Part shown: one piece after another, positions 9,704-20,661 of the stretch | Numbering within the stretch: the stretch's first letter is position 1 | How the letters are laid out: each line of letters opens with the position of its first letter | Assembly (NCBI GenBank): GCA_039545355.1 | Contig: BCJJ01000014.1 | Span: forward strand, 251,914 to 315,913 | Source: Trichosporon coremiiforme | Lineage: Eukaryota > Basidiomycota > Tremellomycetes > Trichosporonales > Trichosporonaceae | Reading direction: 5' to 3' | DNA length: 64,000 nt | Made by a program: the position numbers and the translations under genes | Notes under the pieces: generated by a model | The model's database searches: none | What the model was told of the DNA's origin: nothing | Seen by the model: the letters and a program-made list of their open reading frames with translations, nothing else

Positions 9704-12700
9704 CTAGTGGGTAATCTCGACCATGAGATCGCCGGATCCAAGCGAGTCGTTCTCGGCGACGAGCACGCGCGCGACCTTTCCGGACACGGGGGCACTAACT
9801 ACGCTCTCCATCTTCATCGCCGAGAGGACGGCGACCGGGTCGCCGGCCTTGACATCCTGGCCCTCCTTGACGCGGACCTCAACAACGACACCGCCCATGG
9901 GGGCGCCGACCGAACCAGGCTCGGAAGTGGCCTTCTCACGGGTGACAACCTCGACGGCGGCGTTCTTGTCGGTGACAACGACGGCACGGGTCTCGCCGTT
10001 GAGCTCCCAGAAGACCTCGCGAGTACCCTTGTTGGCGTCGAGGGGTCCGACGGCCAAGAGCTTGACGGTGAGGGTCTTGCCCTGCTCGATGGGGATGGCC
10101 ATCTCCTCGCCGATCTGGGGCTTGCCCAGGAACCAGCGGGTGGGGACAACCGAGAGGTCGCCGTACGACTCGAGGAACTTCTGGAACTCCTTGAAGACGG
10201 CGGGGTACATGACGTACGACATGACATCGTTGTCGTTGATCTGGTTGCCGTACTGCTCACGGAGCTCGGCCTTGATCTTCTTGAAGTCAAGGGGCTTCAT
10301 GGCGAGACCGGGGCGCTGGTCGATCTTGGGCTTGTCGCGGATGATCTTGGAGCGGAGGGGCTCGGGGAAGCCGCCGACGGGCTGGCCGAGGTAGCCCTGG
10401 AAGAACTCGACGACCGACGAGGGGAAGTCGAGCTTGTCAGCGCGCTCAATGACCTCCTCGGGGGTGAGCTTGTTCGAGACCATGAACTGGGCGAAGTCAC
10501 CGACGACCTTGGACGAGGGGGTGACCTTGACGATGTCGCCACAGAGCTGGTTAGCCTCCTGGTAGGCCTTCTTGATCTCAATCCACTGGGTGCCGAGGCC
10601 GAGCTGCGAAGCCTGGAACTGGAGGTTGGTGTACTGGCCACCGGGCATCTCGTGGTCGAAGACACCAGAGTCGGAGGCACGGACGTTGGCCTCGAAGCAC
10701 TGGTAGAGCTGACGGATCTGCGACCAGTAGGTGTTGAGGGCAGTGATGTTCTCGTGCGAGATACCGGGGCCGAGGTTGGACTGCTCGAGGGCAGCGCAGA
10801 CGGCACCCATGGCGGGCTGCGAGGTAAGACCAGAGAGGTCGTCAATGGCAACGTCAACGACGTCGGCACCGGCCTTGGCGGCGGCGAGCATGGAGGCGAC
10901 GGCGATACCGGCAGTGTCGTGCGAGTGGACGTGGATGGGGAGGTTGGGGTGAGCCTTGCGGATGGCGCCAACAAGCATGGTAGCAGCCTCGGGCTTGAGG
11001 AGACCAGCCATGTCCTTGATACCGAGGACGTGGATACCCTCACCAACGAGCTTGTTGGTCAGGTCCAGGTAGTAGTCAAGGGTGTACTTGGTCTTCTTGG
11101 GGTTGGCGACGTCGCCAGAGTAACAGATGGTGCCCTCGACAACACCTCCGGCCTTCCTCGCGGCGTCGATACCGACCTTGAGGTTCTCGAAGTAGTTAAG
11201 CGAGTCGAAGACACGGAAGATGTCGAGACCGTTCTCAACAGCCTTCTTGGAGAACTCGTAGATGGCGTTGTCGGGGTACGAAGTGTAACCGACAGCGTTG
11301 GCACCACGAACAAGGGCCTGGAGGGGAATGTTGGGAACAAGCTTGCGGAGGGTGCGGAGACGCTCCCAGGGGTCCTCGTAAAGGAAGCGCATGGCGACGT
11401 CGAAGGTGGCTCCACCCCAGCACTCGAGCGAGTAGGCGTTGGCGAGAGCGTGCGAGGTCTCCTTGGCAATGTTAGCCATGTCGACGGTACGCATGCGGGT
11501 CGCGAGGAGCGACTGGTGGGCGTCACGCCAGGTGGTGTCCATGATCAGGCATCCGGGGTAGGCACGGATAGCCTTGGCGAAGGCCTCGGGGCCCTCGTTG
11601 ACGATGATGTTACGCCAACCCTTCTGCTGCGAGACAGAGGTGTCGACCTTCTTGCCCTCCTTGTCGACGATCGAGGGGATGAGGGCCTCGGTCTTGAGAC
11701 CGGGCTCACCGGACTGGCCCATGATGGACGAGCCGTTGACGGTGAGGTCACCGAGGTAAGCGAGGAGCTTCTGGGCACGGTTCTGCGACTGGACAAGCTT
11801 GAAGAGCTCGGGGGTGTCGTCGATGAAGGTGGTCCAGGTGCGGCCAGACTCGAAGACGGGGTGGGTGAGGAGACGGATGAGGAAGGGAATGTTGGTCTTG
11901 ACACCACGGATACGGAACTCGATGAGGGCACGGAGCATCTTGCGGCGAGCGACCTCGTAGGTGGCACCGGAGACGGAGCACTTGACGAGGAGCGAGTCGT
12001 AGTGGGGGGTGATCTGCGCACCAGCATAACCAGAGGCGGCGTCGAGACGGACACCGTTACCACCAGCCGAGCGGTAGACCTCGATCTTTCCGGTGTCGGG
12101 CTGGAAGCCGGCAGCGGGGTCCTCGGTAGTGATACGGGACTGGATGGCGAAGCCACGGCGGTGGATGTGGTCCTGGGTGAGGCCGAGCTGCTCAAGGGTG
12201 ACGCCAGCGGCGATCTGGATCTGGGCGGCGACAATGTCAATGCCGGTGATCTCCTCAGTAATGGTGTGCTCGACCTGGATACGGGGGTTGATCTCGATGA
12301 AGTAGTGGCGGTTTTGCTGGTCGACGAGGAACTCGGCGGTACCGGCGTTGCGGTAGCCGACGGCGTGGGCGAGCTTCAGGGCGTCGGAGAGAATAGCCTG
12401 GCGGGTGTTCTCGTCAAGGTGAGGGGCGGGGGCGACCTCAACGACCTTCTGGTGACGACGCTGGACGGAGCAGTCACGCTCGAAGAGGTGGACGCAGTTG
12501 CCCTGAGCGTCGGCAAGAAGCTGGACCTCAATGTGGCGGGGCTTGTCGAGGAAACGCTCGATGAAGACGGTTCCGTCGCCGAAGGCAGACTTGGCCTCGG
12601 AAACGGCACGCTCGAAGTTGTCCTTGAACGAAGCCTCGTCACGGACGACACGCATACCACGGCCACCACCACCCATGGCAGCCTTGATGATGACGGGGAA

Positions 12701-13445
12701 GCCGTACTCCTTGATGAAGGACTCGGCCTCCTTGTAGGACTCGACGGGGCCGGGGGTACCGGGGACGACGGGAACCTTGGTCTTCATAGCGACGTCACGA
12801 GCCTTGGTCTTGTCACCAAGAGCGTCGATGGTCTCGGGGCGGGGACCGATGAAGGCAATGCCGGCGGCCTCGACCTTCTTGGCGAACTCGGCGTTCTCGG
12901 AGAGGAAGCCGTAACCGGGGTGAATCATGTCAACGCCGTGCTCGAGGGCAATGCGGATGATGTCGTCCTGCGAGAGGTAGGCGGCGACGGGGGCNAGGCC
13001 CTTGCCGACGAGGTANGACTCGTCCGACTTGTANCGGTGNGCGGACATGCGGTCCTCGTGCGAGTAGATGGCGACCGTGCTCATGGCGAGCTCGTGGGCG
13101 GTACGGAAGACACGGATGGCGATCTCACCACGGTTGGCGACGAGGACCTTCTTGAGGGGACCATTGTGGCCGGCCTGCTGCTTACGAACGCGGTCAACGC
13201 TGCCACAGTCAGCTTTGGTGTTTCACAGGTTGGTGGCACAAGCGGCCGCAAACTCACGTCTGGATAGGGGTGCCGGGGGAGCCGGGAGTGCCGGGGGTGG
13301 CAGGGGCGGACTTGTCGAGGCCAAGGTGCTGGGCCCAAGCCTGAGGAGAGGAATTAAATTGCCGCCATTGCGAAGTAGACATTGCACGAGTGGTAGGAGC
13401 ACGAGTGACGACGCGTTTCAGTGCCAAGAGTTGAGAAGAACGCAT
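9704..13445 (-). CDS. PYC: Pyruvate carboxylase
   Basis: Biotin enzyme that carboxylates pyruvate to oxaloacetate using ATP and bicarbonate (anaplerosis, gluconeogenesis). The model is complement(join(9704..13199, 13258..13445)), 1227 residues, close to the usual 1180 or so. The biotin-carboxylase part begins [17 protein letters not shown], with the ATP-grasp glycine loop GGGGRGM near residue 239. The carboxyltransferase domain has [14 protein letters not shown]. The C-terminal biotinyl domain has AMKM, with the biotinylated lysine near residue 1192. The single 58-nt intron ends CTGACTGTGGCAG. The first exon encodes a basic, Ser/Thr-rich, acid-free leader ([17 protein letters not shown]) that resembles a mitochondrial presequence. 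A second ATG at 13382 could give a shorter form. Four N bases (12995, 13016, 13034, 13040) leave four residues undefined near residue 120. Confidence 0.97.
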
Positions 13446-16400
13446 CAGCAAGAATGTCCGGGTTACAGTGGGGAACTGGGTGGGAAGGTGGGGGAGGTTT
13501 TGGGAGAGCGCGGGTCACAGAATGGAGCGGTGAGGGGGAAGGCAAGCGTCCGAAGAGAGAACAGCGGATGCGAGCAAGGAGGTATAAGAGTCGAGTCTGG
13601 AGCAACGGATGAGGAGCTCTGAGAGACAACGCTTCTGAGGGGGCGGTGGTGGCTTGCTCGACTTCTACGGCTGTTGGGGAAAGCACCTCCCATCAGACCA
13701 ACACGTCGCGCATTATAAACACGTTGACGAAGGAAGGCGCGTGCGCTGCTCGGGGTGCGGACCTGGCAAGACCTGAGAGACACCTGGCTGAACCAGCCCT
13801 AGTCATGGCCCGGGCGACTGGATGCGAGCTGAGCACATACAGGGCGGTAGCGGCGCCCAGTCCGCTCCCCAGCGCTCCGTGCCGCCGACCGGCCGTCCTG
13901 GCTGCGTCGTCCACCTGAAACCTCGGTAAGACGCATAGGTCGCGAGAGACCACAGGTTCACGTACACACGCCAGCACGCCATACAGCCCAACTCATAGGT
14001 TTCAAACGTACGCAGGAGGACGCAGAGACGCAGCTCCTGCGAGGGACGCGATGGGGAGATGGGAAACTCGAACTCACCGAAGAGGAGGGAGCCTCAGCCA
14101 TTGTTGAGACTTTTGATAGACAGGTAGGTACGGCTGGAACGAAAGGAACACAGAAGAACGGTGGGGTCCGTCGGGAAGGATCAGAAGGGTATCGAGCGGA
14201 GAGGCCCCGGTGTGCAGCTAGACAGTGAGGGTGCTAGATGCGATGAGGTGGGAGGGTAGTTTTGGGCACTCGGGCTGAAGTGCTTGTTGTGGGTGTACCT
14301 GGTCGCGGAGGGAAGGTGAAGCGAGAAGGTGAAGAGAAGTCTGGGAGAAGGAAAGAAGAAGGGGGAAGAGATGGGGATGTGTGCGTGATAAAGAAAAAGT
14401 GAGTGCCGGGGGTGAGTGTCTGTCTTGCTTGGTGTGCGGCAGCGGTAGGCGGCAGCGGCGGTCCACGGTTGCGGGTTGCGGCTACGGTACGGTATGGCGG
14501 GGCAGCGATGGATGACTTGACTCTCACAGTGGCGTCAGTCAGGAGCGGCCAGATACCGGGCACCGGGGCGGGCGCGCGCGGGGGAGGGGGTACAGCATAC
14601 CCTGTGGGCCCTGCCCTGGCGTGCCGCCCCTGATCTCATGGTCTTTCGGTCGACAAGACTTGCCGCTGCCGGAATCTCTATCCTGTCCGTCGAGCAACGA
14701 AGCTCGCCCGCTCGCCCGCGTCGTCTGCCCTCTCTCCCACTCTGTGCCGTCTACTGACTGTGCCCCAATCAGCGCCCTCTCTCTTGTCACGGCCTCTGAT
14801 TAACGCTCCCTCTCACCCGAGCATCGCCCGCAAGTCCTCCGAGCCCGTCGTACTGCAAGTCCTCCCGACTCACGGTCCACTCACGGTCCCCCACTGATAC
14901 AGATTGTGCCTACAATCCCATTTAGTCCGCTCGTAGTGCAACCTCTACTGGCTAATCGAGATTGGTGGAAATCCACGAGATCAGATCCCACGCATGCATA
15001 CGCGGGCTATGCGGGCGGGTCATCGTGTAATGGACCGAAAGAAGGTCAATTACTAGTGTTCGTAGTGCTTGTGCGCTGCGGTGCTGGCGCTGCCACTGCC
15101 GATCCTGAACTGGACATCCATGACACCCCCCTCCTTCCCCTTGTTCCAGCACGCCCCCAGTTGTACCTAGTCAGCACTTGCCGAGCCCGCGCCGCGCGCC
15201 GCTAACCGTGCTAGCCGCCATGGGCTCTGGTCGTGCTCATGCCAGAATGCACAACCATGAGGCAGCCGTAATCAAGCTGGTGCCCCGAGTATTCCCGAGT
15301 GCTACATGGATGCATCCTCGCTGGTCTCGTGGTGCTACGATCGATTACAACCCATCATGATGGGTGGATGCGAGCCATAACCGGCCCGGGTGTTGATGGC
15401 GAGCTTTTACCGGTCCGCACGGAAACGTGACCTCGCCAGAGCCGCAGCGGCAGTGGGCCGCCGGCGTCGAGCGCGCGATCGATCAACTATGCCGCGCTTC
15501 TCGGGCGCTCATTGCTTCGGAACCCTAGTCTCGTTGCTCGGTAAGATACGAAAGCAAAGAGTAATCTGCGGAGCGCCGATGATCTGTTGCCCATTGCCGG
15601 TGCGGTGATCGTGCCGCGTGTGTGCCTTTGTGCCTTCCTGGCGCCCGTGCTGCAGTAGAGGCGAGCCTCCGCCTGCGAGCCTTTCAGAGCCGGCGGCCTC
15701 AGCTCGTGCGCCTGTACCGCTGGCGTCGGCGTCCCTGCACACGAGCACGAGAGCAGAACAAGGTTCACGAGCGACAGAATTGTTAATGCGACCACGGACG
15801 GTGACTTGATTGCCCATCCCCACAGTATTGATCCGTAGCGAAGATTGGCAGAAACGCCGTACCGCAGGATCTCGCCAGCCAAAGTACCAGCCATGGCAGC
15901 TGCGTGTCCTGTCAGAGGCCATCGATCTGCGGGCATGGAGGAATATCGGAAGCTCGGAAGGAGCGCTGGAGCGCTGCTCGCAATCGCCTGATCGCTTGGC
16001 AGGTGTTGGCGCGCGGGGGGGCTCAGGACTGACTTCTCTCCTCCTGCTCTCGCAGCCTATAGCCTATGCACTTGACGCGGGTGCCCTGGATGCTAGAACT
16101 AGATGCATTTCGCGTTCCTGAGGGGTAGCAGGGACCGGCTGGGCTGTGCGCTGTGCGGTTGGTGCCGCAGCTGGACGTGGTTCAGATGACGAGCTCGAAA
16201 GCAGCAACCGGTGCCAAAGGCGGAAGACTTATCGCGCGGGTGTCCGACAATGACAATTCTTATCTGGGCGGGATGCCGAGTCGATGGGTCGATAATTTCC
16301 AATTTTTCCGTCTGTCCCTGCGGCAACGGCAGGAAACTGCTGGGGTCTCCATGCTTGTTTGCGGCTGCGGCCTGGACACGAGCCATTCCTGTCGTTTCCT

Positions 16401-18240
16401 GCAACGGTATTGGCCATGGGCGAAAATACCGAACATTGAGTTGTCTCTCCCAAGGCATGCCCGGATCTTGGCCACGAGCTCATGACGCTCGACGGGGCTC
16501 GACGGGTGCGAGCGCGAGCTGGCCACCCCGACTACCCATCGGGGCTGCTCATCTCCCCGCGGAGCTCTGCGACGTGCATTACTCCGCACCACTCGCAAAC
16601 GGCGTCAAGGTACGATCTACGTCTGACAGTCCGTCGACATCGGAGTGTCTGCAGAGCATCTCGGAGTGTCTCCCCTCCACGGCCTCCACTTCAGATCCCA
16701 GCATTGCTGTTCCGTAACCCGTGAGCCTTCCGTCGACGCGGTCTGGAACGCACCCAACGGCTCCCCGAAACGCCTGCCGTCTCCCCGAACGCCATCACAT
16801 ACGACTGGTCGTCTTCCCCCGCGCACCCCGCGGGCGTGACGGGCTCCGCTGGCGTCGCTGATCCGTTCGCACCGTTCGACGCCCCCGTTGACAGTCTGCG
16901 AGTGCTGGTTCGCTGCTGCGCTCGGTGGGTTCAGTCTTCGGCGGATTGCGTCGAATCATCTGATTTCCCGACAAATCGGGCGCCGCGCTGCCTCTCCACC
17001 TAAGCAAACGCGCGTTCAAGGCACGGTTGAATCTCGTCAAAATCGGACGGTCAGGCACGCACACTGCAGATGCGCTGCGTCACGTGAAAGGGTTCACTTG
17101 CAGCTGTGTTGCCGGCCGATAACGTTCGGACTACGCTGTTGTGGACTGGATGCATCGCCGAGAAGCCGAGTGCAAGTTACAGGAAGGGGAGTGAAAACGC
17201 AGCTACATGCCTGTCGGGTTGCCCGAGAGGACGGAAGTGTCGCTCCGCGATGGTGCCAGCGAGCTCCAACAGACAGGCGACACTGCGCCTCGTTCGTCAG
17301 ACGGAACGTTGAGCTCCGCAAAACACATGCTCCCTACGTTATGCACAAGACCAGTTAGCAGGCACAGCGCACACCCTGTCTTAGTCGCTCGGCCGGGCAC
17401 GCGCCCCCCACTCTAGGTAGCCCTTGCAAGCGGAAGGCGTGAGGCACAGTCCCGAGCTCACAGCTCGAAAAGGACTGGAAGGAGAAGGCGCGAGAACCCC
17501 AGATGCCCCCATCACGGGGGTTGTTCGAGGGATCTACGGGTGACTAACTTCTTTCTGGGGCGGGGCGAGATTCTGGCAATTCTTTCGAGGCATGTGAGAC
17601 ATGTTGTGCGGGACCCGGTGCGGACATGCGGGCATGCGGGCTACTACGGCCACCAAATTCCGAGGGTAATTGCCACTTCGTCACCGCTTTACACTTTTCA
17701 CTCATCGTACATGACTGTCGGCCCGAACGGTCCGTTGACTACAACTTCTTGAGTCGATGTCGCCGTGGAGTTTGAATAGACCATCAAAATGGGCCGCACG
17801 GCCGGGCCGCCACCTCCGCTTCTTCTCCGCAAGCTGTGCTCCTTCATTAAACTTAACGCCCCCGGACAAGCCTCTGACGCATTAACACACTCTTCTGCGT
17901 ATCATTACCAGCAGCCGTGACCAAGATCTCGTTGGTATCTTTAGCACCATCGCCTGCGCGTCGTCGAAAGCGATGCACTCGGCGCCCAGCACAGCGAGCG
18001 CAGCTACCGGAGAAGACCGATGCAGACTAGCGTTTGAGCCATGCGAGGCTCACGCACCCACCTTACGTCACCGCTCTTGGACCGCTAGCAGCACTAATGC
18101 CAGTGTGGCAGCGCCGATCCAACTCCCCTCGGTCATCGGATCGGCCATCGCTGCCTTATAACATCCACTCCGCTTCCCACTCACGACTTCTTCACTCACT
18201 CTATTCACATCCTCTACACCCAGACAACCTCCTACACATC
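13446..18240. other. Long intergenic region, no supportable gene
   Basis: About 4.8 kb between the divergent PYC and CYSTM genes. A TTATAA at 13713-13718 could serve PYC, and 13.9-14.6 kb is pyrimidine-rich on the minus strand. Many short frames exist on both strands but none has family features or a consistent splice model. A weak coding-like patch near 16780-17000 is discussed under rejected items. Confidence 0.45.
13713..13718 (-). promoter_or_regulatory. Possible TATA element for PYC
   Basis: TTATAA, about 270 bases upstream of the PYC ATG at 13445. It is within the distance expected for a fungal promoter with a leader, but it is a short motif and could be chance. Confidence 0.3.
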
Positions 18241-18542
18241 ATGAGCCAGCAAATGTACCAGGCCAGTGATGGGAAGTGGTATCCCGTCTCGTCGATGCCC
18301 CAGGACTATGGTGGTGGTGGCGGCTACGGCGGCGGCGGCGGCGGTTACGGCCAGCCCCAGATGCAGTATGGCCAGCAACAGCCCATCTACGTCCAACAGG
18401 GCCGTCCCGGCGGCGGAGGCGCTGGTGCTGCAGCGGGTGGCGCGGGATGTCTCGGTAAGCTAACAGTTCTTGTCGCAGCTAACATTCAGCGGCGCTCTGT
18501 GGTGCTCTCCTCTGTTTCGACCTCGGAGCCTGTCTCTTCTAA
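18241..18542 (+). CDS. CYSTM-type small Gly/Gln/Tyr-rich protein, copy 1
   Basis: join(18241..18454, 18490..18542), 88 residues. The N-terminal part starts MSQQMYQASDGKWYPVSSMP and is followed by Gly/Tyr/Gln low-complexity repeats. The second exon encodes a short Cys-rich hydrophobic tail (ALCGALLCFDLGACLF). This is the layout of CYSTM proteins: a disordered Q/G/Y head and a C-terminal cysteine-rich transmembrane module, linked in yeasts and plants to stress tolerance at the plasma membrane. The 35-nt intron has a CTAAC branch point before ATTCAG. A TTATAA lies about 85 bases upstream. A near-identical paralog follows at 19017, with the intron at the same place, so the pair arose by tandem duplication. 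Confidence 0.85.
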
Positions 18543-19016
18543 GCGCTCCACCGCGGATTCCTCTCCCTCTGGTTCGTTTTCGGCATCGTCTTCGCATATA
18601 CAGTGAGTGCATCCTTCCAAGCATCCTTCGCGCCTGCTTTCGAGGGCACAGGATGCGATCGACCGACGCCTGGTGTGCTAACTGATTCCCAGCATCTTGA
18701 ACATCACTCGACATGACCTCACCGCATACGCATTCCGACCCTTCTATTTTTATCCCACGCTCTCCCGCCCAGCCTTTCCACCGAGTGCCTCGAACGATCG
18801 ATGGCCAGACTGTCACGTGATATACAATGTGCGGGATTAAAATGACCTCCACGCCACCACGTGGCAAATGTCTTGGCGCCTGTCTTGACATTAAATTGCC
18901 ACCCACGCATAGCCTGGCCCACCCCCATCTCGTCCCCATTCGCAACACTCGACATCTTTTCTCAACTCTAATACTCTCTCCTCTTCACCGACCACCGACC
19001 GCACACAACAACAGCC
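18543..19016. promoter_or_regulatory. Promoter region of CYSTM copy 2 with two CACGTG boxes
   Basis: The 474 bases between the two CYSTM genes contain two CACGTG palindromes (18814-18819 and 18858-18863), the binding site of bHLH regulators. They lie about 200 and 160 bases upstream of the ATG of copy 2. No gene lies between the copies. Confidence 0.4.
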
Positions 19017-19426
19017 ATGTCGCAGCAGCAGATGTACCAGGCCTCAGACGGAAAGTGGTATCCCGTCTCGTCGATGCCCCAAGGCGCTCAGCAGGGCTAC
19101 GGCGGTGGTTACGGCCAGCCTGGCGGCGGCTACGGCCAGCAGGGCATGCAGTACGGCCAGCAGCAGCAGCCCATCTACGTTCAGCAGGGCCACAGCGGTG
19201 GCGGCGGCGGTGCGGGAGCTGGAGGTGCCGGATGTCTCGGTGAGTAGCGAGCGATGATCGGAGCGAGGGCAGCGTCCTCGTTACTTCTGGGCAGAGCACA
19301 GCTCGACCGGGAGCGACGTCGCCTGTGCCCTCTGCTCTAGCTGGTACATGTTTGCGATCCTGCTAACATGCAGCGGCATTCTGCGGTGCTCTCCTCTGTT
19401 TCAACCTCGGCGCGTGTCTGTTCTAA
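19017..19426 (+). CDS. CYSTM-type small Gly/Gln/Tyr-rich protein, copy 2
   Basis: join(19017..19239, 19374..19426), 91 residues. It has the same head as copy 1 (MSQQQMYQASDGKWYPVSS), a Gly/Tyr/Gln-rich middle and the Cys-rich hydrophobic tail AFCGALLCFNLGACLF. The intron sits at the same codon as in copy 1 but is 134 nt instead of 35, so introns and flanks have diverged while both protein ends are conserved. It is probably tail-anchored in a membrane with the Q/G/Y head in the cytosol (family knowledge). Two CACGTG boxes upstream are absent from the near upstream region of copy 1, which may mean different regulation. Confidence 0.85.
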
Positions 19427-20661
19427 GCAAGCCCTCGCCGTCATCGGTCGCTCGCACCAACATAGATTCCTCCCTCCATTGTCTCTTCGCTTCTATCTTT
19501 AATGACTTTCGCTCCGAAAGGGTTGTACACGGAATCGTCGGAATGCACTGATTTCCTTTCTTGGCCCCTGGTGCTGCTGCTGACTTCCTCACTGACGAGC
19601 TGACGGACGGGATAACGGCAAGCAAGCAAGACCGGGACCGATACAGCTCGGCAAGCTCGGATGTCTTGGACGGGTCTTGGGGACCCCGGCGCCCGTCATC
19701 CCAGGCAGAGCGGGGCCAAGCTGACGTCAGTGCCGACAATCATCTGCGCCCCTTCACAACTCCGGCCGGCGGCGCAGTCTCCTCCATCGCCGAGACGACC
19801 TGCAAAACATGCGGCCGCCGAGTGTCTTTGCTCCTTGGGATGGGTGGGATGGGGCATAGGCAGTGGTGGAACCTTTGGACGACTGCGCGGCCCAACCTCG
19901 AACTTTTTGGTACCCTTTGCACTGCCTCATACCTCAGCGCCAAGGTCTTCGGTCCTCGTCTGTGCACGGTGCGCGGGCTGACCTCTTCTCGACTTTTGCA
20001 TTCCGTTTCCAGTGGTCTGGGCCTGATCAGACACCGTTCCGGCTGAGTGCAAGCGAGCAAGAGGCACAGAGGTTGCTTGACTGCGCATTCTGGGTGGAGT
20101 GTCATCAGACATACTGACGAAATGTGGCGCTTGCTGGATTCCCACACACTGAAGAGTCTGTCTCACTCTTCCTATTAATAGGCCGTCAGAGGCACTTGGG
20201 ACCTCGTATGCTGGGCTCGAGCTGGGATCTTGAGATGTTATCATGTGCACTGGCTGGGGTGGAGGTGACGGGGTCACTGCAGGTGTTGCGAGGTGGAATG
20301 CTCACACCCCTCTAAGAGGGATCAAGCATACTTGAGGTTCGCTACCGTCGAGGACTCGCAGCACAGGATAGCCGTCTCGGCATCCGCTGCTGGACTTCAC
20401 GAGAGCTTGTTGGACTGTTACGCAAGAGACTGCGAAACGCTTGATCGTCGCCGATCGACACTTCTCCGCTATTGAACAGGCCAAGCGCCCGCTCCCGTCA
20501 CCGATCGCCGTGCGCCTGCTTCCGCCGATGGTCTCTTTCGAAACTATCCACGTTGACTCCTCTTACCGACTGACTCGAGATGCACCACTTGCCTCCCACT
20601 CACTCTCGGTGCCTCACTTTGCTGAGGATGTTCTCAAACTATGGGCAGAGTGCCTTTCTTT
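19427..20661. other. Intergenic or 5' region of the intron array
   Basis: No separate gene supported. It lies between CYSTM copy 2 and the array that begins at about 20662. The last part (from about 20440) is an open plus-strand frame without an ATG start, and could be an early exon or leader of the array transcript. Confidence 0.35.

Noticed and set aside
9707..13267. A 1186-codon open frame on the plus strand opposite pyruvate carboxylase.
   Set aside because: It is a shadow frame caused by strong GC bias at codon ends of the real gene. Its Gly/Asp/Val/Leu-rich composition has no family features.
16780..17003. An open stretch containing NAITYDWSSSPAHP, faintly like the last blade of Rae1/Gle2 WD proteins (AISYDW).
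   Set aside because: Only six or seven residues agree, no other WD repeats are found nearby, and no consistent exon joins upstream.
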